Positions 1-7,834 of a DNA stretch of 24,198 nt are shown here, one piece after another. The position numbers and the translations under genes were made by a program. The notes beneath the pieces are model-generated. The model was not told where the DNA came from. It was given only the letters and a program-made list of their open reading frames with translations, and made no database searches. This DNA is from Elysia marginata (lineage: Eukaryota > Mollusca > Gastropoda > Plakobranchidae). The stretch is from positions 537,078 to 561,275 of the forward strand of contig BMAT01008477.1 in assembly GCA_019649035.1 (NCBI GenBank), read 5' to 3'. Position 1 is the first letter of the stretch, and the number at the start of each line of letters is the position of its first letter.

Positions 1-1303
1 AATGTTGGTGGTGTGGCCTGTGTGCCATGGTGGTCTAGGATCAGCACAATGATAACACGAGTCTCTGGAGGGAGAGATTATCTCTGTGTGTTGGGCCTGT
101 TTTGCAGCCCACCTCCATCTATCGCCTGTTGCTAACGGCTAACTAGTTAAGCGAATGAAATGATTTGGCGACAGAAAAAGCGTTAAGCTTAACTTTTTTC
201 CTGAGATGTGCTCTTCAGGCTTTTAACGCCACATCTAGTGTTCAATTTTAAATCTGAATTTACCGGTTTTTCAAAGACTTAACTAGCAAATGGAATCTTT
301 CTTTTAAGTATTTAACGCATTATAAATCCATTATCTACTAACTAGATAATTATTTCTCTTCATGGAAAGATAATTTTCCAGAGTGCAACTTCTTAAAGAG
401 ATCAAACTAAAATCGTTGTTTTGACAGATTGGGTCAGAAGTAAAGACAAACAATTTAGTTACATTTTTAGAGAACGTGAGGAAAAGATTTTGAATGCATG
501 TTGACAGAAAACAATTTCCGTTTTCCTTAATAACCCACATTCCGCGCAGATCAGTATTGCCTAGAAATTTATTCGATCACGAGACCACGAAAAACCAGAA
601 ACACCAGCGTTTTGCTATGTTTACTTAGGAAGAAATTGAAATCTGTCTCAACTGTCGTGGGCATGTTGAAACGAAAAAGCCAGAGGCCCAACTTCCGTGC
701 ATATTTGGATATTTCATTTTGAATAAATAAGAATGGCTTAGTGTATCATATTCATCGATCTTTATATTAAAAAGAGCTCTTACTCAAAACTGGTCAGCGC
801 GACTTGTGCCTGATTTTGACTAGTTGCCTCACATTTATTTTTGACAATCATTTAGGTCACATGTCATTGTTAACTAAAATAAAAAAAAGTTCAATGTTTG
901 TCTGCATGTTTTTTTTCTTTCTTTTTTTTTTTGCTTGATGATATTAGGACAAAAACCTGCACTGCAATTTGTGAAGTCAAAAATATAGTTATTATAGAGT
1001 TATACAGCCAAAGGCGGTCTCGATGATTTACTTTTCCTTTGCATGCCAATATGCAAATTGCTATTTGCATTCATATAAAATACTTTTTAACCACTTTCAT
1101 TACTCTTAGACCCATTTAACTGGTAAATATACTGAGGAAAATGTTTAAAGTTGCTTTCTGAAATGACTTAGTGTTAAGATCGAACCTGCAGTCGCCGGAT
1201 CCCAAGTCCGTCGCGCAAACCTCTCAGCCACGCTGTCCCACAGACAGGGTTTAAGTGTTATACATCTAAGCTTAATGTCTACAGATCGTATATTGACACT
1301 CAC
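1..1303 (-). other. Start of the second visible GPCR intron; no further exon recognised
   Basis: From the donor at 1303 downward I searched the minus strand for TM5-TM7 patterns (a CWxP-like TM6 or an NPxxY-like TM7) and saw none. The longest frame is 69 codons (540-331) and has no receptor character. A pyrimidine-rich stretch ending CTCCAG at about 80-76 could be an acceptor, but what follows does not look like a transmembrane segment. The stretch holds one tRNA-like segment (1168-1247) and T-rich runs at about 909-932. Confidence 0.5.
1168..1247 (-). repeat. Degenerate tRNA-derived (SINE head-like) segment
   Basis: The minus strand reads with tRNA-like order. There is an A-box-like TGGCTGAGAGG (1230-1220), an anticodon-arm-like stretch whose loop would be CTTGGGA, and a B-box-like GGTTCGATCTT (1186-1176). 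The last bases of the B box are off consensus and no acceptor stem closes, so it is not a working tRNA. No SINE body or A tail follows. It lies about 60 bases inside the GPCR intron and shares that gene's strand. Confidence 0.5.
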
Positions 1304-1479
1304 GGATGGGATGGGAGCGTAAGAGGTAGCCAGCTGGTAGAAGAAGCAACGCGGGATGTTGAACACAATCGAGAAGATGAAGATGGCCAGCACTACTCTG
1401 CGGGTTTTCCCAAACGTACAGAATCCTCGCGCCTTGAGAGGTCTTAGTACAATGAGAAAACGTTCCACAGTCACTGTCA
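1304..1479 (-). CDS. Class A GPCR (FMRFamide-receptor-like), second coding exon: end of TM3, ERF motif, TM4
   Basis: This exon continues the receptor that starts at 4338. The leftover G of the first exon plus TG here gives GTG (V125), and TM3 reads on as VTVTVERF. E130-R131-F132 is the E/DRY motif that contacts the G protein. It is followed by LIVLRPLKAR in the second intracellular loop, basic residues K149-R152, and TM4 at about 153-172, ending FNIPRCFFY; a Phe-Asn-Ile-Pro-Arg exit from TM4 is typical of FMRFamide-type invertebrate receptors. No tryptophan lies in TM4, although rhodopsin-family receptors usually have one. The acceptor is a long pyrimidine run ending CTCCAG at 1485-1480. The donor TCC|GTGAGT at 1304/1303 is near consensus and in phase 0. 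The frame stays open past the donor into a tRNA-like repeat, but that extension is intron. The exons for TM5-7 are not visible, so the gene is partial here. Confidence 0.87.
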
Positions 1480-2040
1480 CTGGAGACACAAAGAGAGTTG
1501 GGGGTGGGGGGAATTTGATTGAGCATTTTCATGTATTTAAGTTTACTTACAAATGAAAGGTTTCATTATAAATGATATATCCATTTTTGCAAAATTTGAG
1601 ACTTTTTGTGGATATTTCAGTAAAAAATAACCCATTCTTAGGTGTGGTCATATTAAAGGTTTAATAACTAAGACATCTAGATAAAACTGCAAAGGCAAAG
1701 AAGGAAAAACGCTCAAAGGTTTTGCCGTTTTCTCCCTTTGCTTGAAAATGACGGAAAATAATGTTCTTGTCGCGAAGCGTATTACTCGTTCACAGTGCTT
1801 TGTACAGATTATCAAGTTGTCGATTTCCAACAATGGATCCTTCTTAACTCCTAAAGGATCAGCTGTTACTAACAGCACGTCATCCCAGCACTCTTCTATA
1901 AAGCCAGGCACTAATTAAATATCAAGACGGGTGATTCAAAGCCAGACTGAGACAAACACCAGCTTTCGAAAGCATAGCAGACGGCGGCTTTAGCGCTACT
2001 CAGATTTATGGTGTTCTGTCTCGCTGTGTACGTACAGTGA

Positions 2041-2258
2041 CAACGCATGAAAAACATGCTGAAATGTCCCTCTCATTTCGTAAAGTGAAAACGCATACCA
2101 AACATGCTGAACTGAAGCGCTGATTACGTAGAGTGGCAACGCATACCAAACATGCTAAACTGTCAGGCTGTTTACGTAGAGTCTGCAACGCATGACAAAC
2201 ATGCTAAACTGTCAGGCTGTTTACATAGAGTCTGCAACGCATGACAAACATGCTGAAC
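2041..2258. repeat. 48/49-bp minisatellite, about 4.5-5 copies
   Basis: The core ACGCAT...CAAACATGCT recurs at 2043, 2091, 2139, 2188 and 2237, giving spacings of 48, 48, 49 and 49 bases. The last two units are nearly identical (AACTGTCAGGCTGTTTAC); the first is most diverged. The 48-base units keep one minus-strand frame open with a 16-residue periodicity (CLVCV..LRNQR-like). Nothing suggests that the frame is translated, as it lies inside the GPCR intron. Confidence 0.9.
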
Positions 2259-2339
2259 ATCTAAACAGATATATTTTCAGTTTTAATAGAAAAACAAATC
2301 TCTGTTTATGAATGCAGTTTTTCTCAGTCTCAATACATT

Positions 2340-2414
2340 AGAGAAAGTGGGAGGAGGGAGGGGGAGAATAAAAGAGAGAGACAGGCAGACAGAGAGAGAT
2401 TGAGAGAGAAAGTA
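2340..2414. repeat. GA-rich low-complexity tract
   Basis: An imperfect (GA)n/(GGGA)n purine tract on the plus strand inside the GPCR intron, followed at about 2429-2443 by a short (GT)n run. On the transcribed minus strand it is pyrimidine-rich. Confidence 0.85.
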
Positions 2415-3327
2415 TTGTTTTATCTTATTTGTGTGTGTGTGTGGACCTGTTTTGTAAAACCTAATTTTTGCTAACTTTTTTCCCGTGAAAACGATAAAGA
2501 AGAGAGAAATTACAAAACTCTGTATCAATTTGTTAGCATCGTATTTTGGCCACTTTCCCGAAAAAATGTACCACTCTAGCACACTAACAAGCCGTTGAGC
2601 TAGTTAAAACATTATATTATTGATTTTCTTCGACACTTTTTTCAATCGGGGTAAAATAATTTTCAGAAGTCTGAGCGACTTAATTATATTATTTTCCTCA
2701 CCTTTTTTCACCTACGTCTCATAATGTCCCAAAATAAACTCATATTAACCTTATAATCCTGCTCGAAATCTCATATCCATCTGGACGTTATGAGATGAGG
2801 GAATGAAATTCAACTTGGTTATGACAAGATTAGACTGCCATACGGATATAATTACATTAAAAGGCTTTAGTTGAGACACCAGTTATACAGAAAAAAACAT
2901 GAAGCCCAAAACAAGTCTTATCTCGTCGATAGGTGTCATCTCATCCAAGATTTACAGAATTTAAACTTCTGGTTGCCTGCAAAAAGTCATGACCATTATT
3001 ATTCATTAACAGCGTGTTCTATATTTGTGGAAATAAATATTCGTAAAGTTTTTTTTATTGCTAACTTTTTTGGATAGTAAATGTTAACTTTCTCCACAGA
3101 ACTTGAGATACCATTAAAACAGTCTGGTTTTTTTTTCATAACATATTTCAACTTGCACGGCTAAATCTTCGAAACTTAACCATTACGATTGGAGTTATTG
3201 GGTTCTTAACATTTTTATATTGATCAAACTTTTGAGAAACAAACTTCAGCCTGGCACCTGCAGAACTGTACAGAAGGATAACTTGAGAGTGTTTTTTATT
3301 CGCCAGCCATAATATAATCCTAGATTA

Positions 3328-3381
3328 TGTGGCGTCGAGATCAACTGGCTTTCGGACTGAAAGCACAGGGGTTCGCGCTTC
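3328..3381 (+). repeat. Possible degenerate tRNA-like SINE head
   Basis: The plus strand shows TGTGGCGTCGAGATCA, then an arm GCTTT/AAAGC closing a seven-base loop CGGACTG, then GGGGTTCGCGCTTC, close to a B box (GGTTCGANNCC). The order fits a tRNA-derived SINE head, but the A box is poor and no body or tail is defined. Confidence 0.35.
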
Positions 3382-3719
3382 TGTTTCGCAGGTCGGTGAT
3401 ACGGCCTAGAAGAATGGCTATTCACACAGATTTCTTCCACACACTCAAGCGCCAAATGAGTTGCCTGCATGCCATGGTCAGTGAAAGATCTGGTTAGCAG
3501 TCTAGAAAAGTGCGCTTGAACTGCTGTTCCTTTGCGAGTTCAGAAGGTAGCTTGCCTGGTTTTGGCATGTCGGGGAACCCATGTAAAGCAGTTAGAATAC
3601 TTGTGTATTTAAGTGAATTAGGCATTGAAGCCAAAAAAAAAACTGAGTCTACTTAAGACTTACCTGTTTTAAAAATGGAGTCAGTCTACCGCTATAACTG
3701 CTTTTTCAGACTAGGACTT

Positions 3720-3966
3720 ATGAATTACCTTTTGTTTAGATAGAGCCATTAAAAGTTACCTGTTGTATAGGTAGAGCTAGTAAAAGTTTACCTGTTGTAG
3801 ATCTATAGATATAGCTAGTAAAAAGTTACCTGTTGTATAGGTAGAGCTAGTAAAAAATTACCTGTTGTAGGCCTATAGATATAGCTAGTAAAAAGTTACC
3901 CTTTGGAAACGTAGAGCTAGTAAAAAGTAATTGTTGTATAGATAGAGCTGGTAAAAAAGACTTACC
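3720..3966 (-). repeat. Minisatellite built from the GPCR exon-end / 5' splice-site sequence
   Basis: The real boundary reads GCTCTATCTACACAACAG|GTAAG on the minus strand. The next ~245 bases of intron repeat this unit: GCTCTA(C/T)CTATACAACAG|GTAACTTTTTACTA. Donor-like GT dinucleotides fall at 3965 (genuine), 3899, 3861, 3829, 3791, 3759 and 3728; one copy near 3930 has lost its GT. Spacings alternate mainly 38 and 32, so there is a ~70-bp dimer unit, the longer half carrying an extra ATCTAT- or GCCTAT-type hexamer. Another perfect AAACAG|GTAAGT stands at 3663. Using 3899 would add 66 bases (22 codons) in frame, inside TM3; using 3861 would shift the frame at the next exon. Whether any extra site is used cannot be told from sequence. 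Confidence 0.88.
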
Positions 3967-4338
3967 TGTTGTGTAGATAGAGCCAGTCTGTGCCATAAAG
4001 CGGAGCGGGTAGCAAATACCGAAGATAACGGCGAAAGTCTCTAGATCAGTTGTGATGATTACGCCCATGGCACTCACAGGAATGGACGCCAACAGAAACA
4101 CAGCATCATAGGCGACCATCGAGAACAGCAGCATGGAGGTCGGCGACCACAGCTTCCTGTTGGTGAGCACAACACCGGAAACTGTGTTGGCCAGCACGCC
4201 AAAAATGGCCAGACACAGGCGCAGGATGGTGAACGCTGCGGAGATGGTTGGGTTACCGGGGCTCGAGAACTCATTGCTCAGTGCATCAGAGACGTTGTGG
4301 AAGTCTGTGGCGTCTTCCAAGGATGTGTCCCCAGGCAT
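3966..4338 (-). CDS. Class A GPCR (FMRFamide-receptor-like), first coding exon: N-terminus, TM1, TM2, most of TM3
   Basis: This exon encodes residues 1-124 plus the first base of codon 125 of a plasma-membrane G-protein-coupled receptor, probably for a neuropeptide. The ATG at 4338 follows AAAAA, has an in-frame TAA two codons upstream, and sits 15 bases inside the exon. Residues 1-30 are a short extracellular tail with one N-glycosylation sequon (N15-V-S). TM1 is about 31-57 with LANT, where N51 fits the family-wide N1.50. TM2 is about 66-92 with an aspartate (D78) in AYDAVFLL. TM3 begins about 103 with YPL at 110-112. Counting back 25 residues from the ERF arginine puts F106 where rhodopsin-family receptors carry the disulfide cysteine; C109 lies three residues later. 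The exon ends ACAACAG|GTAAG, a consensus donor, in phase 1. Similarity to FMRFamide receptors is from motif pattern only; an orphan chemosensory-type GPCR is the alternative. Confidence 0.88.
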
Positions 4339-4384
4339 TTTTTATATATAATCCTAAGGGGGCAGGAAGTTAGGTTAGTATGGG
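4339..4384 (-). other. 5'UTR end and splice acceptor upstream of the GPCR start codon
   Basis: On the minus strand a branch-point-like ACTAACCTAAC is followed by a pyrimidine tract and CCCTTAG, with AG at 4355-4354. The exon would then begin at 4353 with 15 untranslated bases before the ATG at 4338. This implies at least one non-coding 5' exon and a promoter at higher coordinates; I could not place either. The in-frame TAA just before the ATG argues that coding does not extend upstream. Confidence 0.65.
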
Positions 4385-5084
4385 AGGCAGTGGAAAGATA
4401 TCTTTTGCCTTCTAGTTCACTTGATGCAGATTGTCGAGTAAGATCGTCAGCCGAGTACTGTTCTTGTTTGTTCCAACTCATAAACTTGTAGAAAAGGATC
4501 TAAGTGTTTGAATGTCTTAATACAACATAGATATAGGTCGACCCAACCATTCTAATTACTGAAAGGATAGGAACATCAATCTACAAAGTTGAAGCCAGTT
4601 TAGTGGAAATAAGACCTTATGAAAGGACTGCCGTTCAACCTCAACTTCTCCTCATTTTTAAAGGAGTTTAACATTTTCAGGTGACATATGGATGAATACA
4701 TCGTGAAATCAAATTTTACAAATAGATGAACAGCCGATCTTATGACTCTGCTTTGTTCATGAATTGACATCGCCGACGTTTTTGTTAATCATACTGCTAA
4801 TCATCTTGTCGTGTTCTTGTTTTATCTTTTAGTACAAGATTCAACACCGAAAAGCTTTGACTTTGACTTTTAAAATGAGCTATTCCGCGTTGTTAAACTG
4901 AGCACCGCACAGATGAAGCGCACAAAGCCGTTCCATATAGTTGTTACCTCAGGCTGCTGACCAACGGATATGTCCGATTGTAATAAAATAAAGCCTTGAA
5001 TCTGCAGAGAAATAAAAAAAAATCAAAAGGTTAACTTTGTCGAACATATTGCTATTAAACTATTATGGAGGCTACGTTTTACGT
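4354..5084. other. No gene recognised; upstream flank or 5' intron of the GPCR
   Basis: AT-rich sequence without a supported exon. It should contain the 5'UTR intron of the receptor. One donor-like CTGAG|GTAACA on the minus strand near 4968 might end an upstream non-coding exon, but this is a weak guess. Confidence 0.4.
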
Positions 5085-5410
5085 GTAATCAAAACCTGAA
5101 TTGAAGTTAAAAAGAGGTTGTACATGTAATCAAAACCTGTATTGAAGTTAAAAAGAGGTTATATATGTAATCAAAACATGTATTGAAGTTAAAAAGAGGT
5201 TTTACATGTAATTAAAACCTGTATTGAAGTTAAAAAGAAGTTGTACATGTAATCAAAACCTGTATTGAAGTCAAAAAGAGGTTGTACATGTAATCAAAAC
5301 CTTCATTGAAATTAAAAAGAGGTGTTAATGTAATCCAAACCTGTATTGAAGTTAAAAAGAGGCTGTAAATGTAATCCAAATCTCCATTGAAGTTAAAAAG
5401 AGGTGGTCAT
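5085..5410. repeat. 41-bp minisatellite, 8 copies
   Basis: Unit starts (GTAATC) fall at 5085, 5126, 5167, 5208, 5249, 5290, 5330 and 5371, so the period is 41 bases with one 40-base unit. Each unit reads GTAATCAAAACCTGTATTG then AAGTTAAAAAGAGGTTGTACAT with few substitutions. The last three copies are the most diverged, with ATCC for ATCA and loss of the GTACAT end. It lies upstream of the receptor gene and has no evident coding content. Confidence 0.95.
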
Positions 5411-7354
5411 GCTCTATGTTTTTACTCAAGTTAATATGACAAGGCAAAAAGCTGTAACTAAGTTTTCCTGTGACACATGAATAAGCAAGGATAAATCTGA
5501 CACAAGTAGAACAGTTGATATTCATTGCCTTTTTATACATGAACAATACATTTTCTTATGGTGATAATAAGTAGCGCATATATAGATGTATAACACTTGA
5601 AACTGATTAAGGAAAATTTAAAAGTCTAAAAAAATTATCAATATTGAAAGGAAATGACGTGAAAAAAGTCCGCATTCGTCACTACTGACTACTTTATATT
5701 CTATATCTATTCATCAGCTAATTTACATAAAGTGTAATATGACCATTTGTCATATTAAAATAAAAACGGATGTTGATAAAATGAAGAAAGCTAGCACTCA
5801 GTGGGTCTACAACAGTTGATCCAGCAGTTAGCATGAAAGAAGCGCCAGCTATCAGTATATAGGTCGTGTGAACAATTAAACCAATGTTTGATCCACCAGT
5901 GAATATAAGCTGTTAAAAGTTAAATATGGCTCATTGCCTTATAAGTCAGTATAGGACTGTTTCAGTACTAACCTTTTTGTGTGTAAAATTCAGAAGGTAG
6001 GCTCACCAGCAAACTCTTCTGTTTGCGAGATAGTTTGTGTTTAAATAAATTCAGTGCTAAATCTAAGCCTAAAAACTCACCATTGTACAAGGGGAACTAC
6101 TCTAAAAGAATTTTTAAAAGCTCATAGAACAGCCCCATATTAATTTATACAGCTTGGACGATAATGTTTTGATTCTCTGAAAGCTTACAAGCTGTTGTTA
6201 TTCCTTTTTGTTAACACATCGTAGTCCGTAGAATTGACAACGTTAGTTATGAATTCGTTTAAAATGGAAGTAAAGTCTAAAAGACTGATAAAGGGAGGGG
6301 CAGAAAAAGCAGAGAAATATGGTGGAATTAGAAGCAGAAGCTTTAAAAATACATGTGTATTGAAACAAGCAAGTTTAGTATTGACATTTACACAGGCAGT
6401 TTCAGAGAACATTGCAGATATTTAAAAAAAAACAAAGAAAGAGATAGATAGACAGATAGATAGATGTATATAGAGACAGAAGCAGAGACAGAGAAAGACA
6501 AAGAGACGGAGAGAAAGAAACAAAGAAAGAAAGAGAAAGGTAGATAGATTGATAGAGAGAAAGGGGAAAAGAAAGTATCAAACTTATGCAGACATATAGA
6601 CATTTTGGTAAACAAAGAAAAAGAGAATAACTCCCCGAAAATGAAGAGAAAAGATGCATAGAAAAATATAAGATATTATTTAATTTTTTTTTAGTTTTTT
6701 AAACAGTTACCACGCTACGTCTAGACTTCATTTTTCAAACGGATCATCGTAATTTACCGGTATCGACATAGCAGGGGAAATAATCAGAACTTGCCTAATT
6801 TTGATTCCAATTTCCTAATGAATTTAAAATTCCATCAAACGAAATCATAAGAATTGCTAGAATGTCTTTAGTCGATTCATAAAATTATCGTGATTGTCCT
6901 TCTAGAATGAAACGAATTCGAGTTTATCTGGGTTTTAGATTTGAGTCCAGGAAAGAGCAGCAAGAAAAGAATCGAAGAGACTCCACGAGACCAAAAAAGA
7001 GTTGGAAATGTTTAATGTTGAACCATTTACAAAATGTTTTTATTGAAAGTATTTTGTGAATATTGCATGTCTTGAAAATTAAAATAAAAAAATGTCTAAC
7101 ATAATTGTTGTGAGTATAATTGACCAGATCATCTTGGAGTGTTTTGAGTAAAATAAAATAAGGGTGTAACAGTTTTTTTTTAAAAGTCTTATTTCGCTAC
7201 TTGTGAGCATTCTAAAAAAAAAGGAAATAAAAACTAAACGCAGCAAATTAAAACTAAATAAGTGTTAAACTTCTTAAAGCAACAGTTGAACTTCATTATC
7301 TGTTGTCTCTTTTCAAATAAAATCCGCAAACTCCAACTGAATCATTCGTTATTT
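5411..7354. other. AT-rich intergenic stretch with a GA/GATA low-complexity block
   Basis: No coding region is supported. About 6423-6560 is an imperfect purine tract with GATA/AGAT and GAAA/GACA units. Short frames across it on the minus strand are serine/leucine-rich by composition only. T/A homopolymer runs occur near 6681-6702 and 7172-7181. Confidence 0.6.
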
Positions 7355-7404
7355 TATTATTATTATTATTATTATTATTATGATTATTATTATTAATACT
7401 ATTA
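7355..7404. repeat. (TTA)n microsatellite
   Basis: About 15 TTA units with one G interruption (ATGATTATT at about 7380). Confidence 0.95.
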
Positions 7405-7781
7405 CTGTGACAGCAACTCGCGTTCAACAACAGCAAAGGAGAAGATTCCTTTTTGTTTATGTAACCCTTTTACTTTAATTCCTTATTGAATCAAGTGAAA
7501 CAAATGTTATGGATCTTCTTAACAATACCCCAAAAAATATAAATATCCAAATGTTAACATGGCCTTTTGCTTTCCTAGCTGCGCTATTTCTTTTTAATTT
7601 CTCCCCTGTTCTTTTAAGCATCTGATGGGAATATGCGCAGTTAATCCCTTTATTCCTGGGGAAAGCGAGGTCGAGAAAAGGAAATAAGATTTTCTGGCCC
7701 TGTACATAGTTAAATTCATTATGTGAGTAAATGGAGGGCTCTTTCTCAGTCTCTCTTTGTCTCTCTAGCTTCTTTGGCTTC

Positions 7782-7784
<3 letters not shown>

Positions 7785-7825
<41 letters not shown>

Positions 7826-7834
7826 TCTCTCTCT
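7785..7834. repeat. (CT)n microsatellite
   Basis: A near-pure CT run with one TTCC interruption at about 7822. The 122-codon minus-strand frame across it (7843-7475) is Arg-Glu from the repeat plus unremarkable sequence. Confidence 0.95.

Larger units (their letters stand above)
1480..3965 (-). other. Intron between the two visible GPCR coding exons (2486 bp, phase 1)
   Basis: The intron runs from GTAAGT at 3965 to CTCCAG at 1480 and interrupts TM3 between T124 and V125. It holds a donor-derived minisatellite next to its 5' splice site (about 3720-3966), a degenerate tRNA-like segment (3328-3381), a GA-rich tract (2340-2414) and a 48/49-bp minisatellite (2041-2258). Joining the exons at these sites gives an uninterrupted receptor frame, which is the main support for the boundaries. 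Confidence 0.85.

Noticed and set aside
1..80. Possible GPCR TM6 exon after a CTCCAG acceptor-like site on the minus strand
   Set aside because: Only nine hydrophobic residues (TRVIIVLIL) precede a polar stretch with His, Gln and Pro; no TM6 signature.
1145..1303. Continuation of the second GPCR exon past 1304
   Set aside because: It runs through a GTGAGT donor into tRNA-like sequence and has no TM5 character.
3847..3965. Continuation of the GPCR exon-1 frame for 39 more codons into the intron
   Set aside because: The extension is translated minisatellite and breaks off TM3, whereas splicing at 3965 gives VTVTVERF exactly in register.
5085..5410. Evenly spaced repeats considered as a CRISPR array
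   Set aside because: Units are contiguous with no unique spacers, and the genome is animal.
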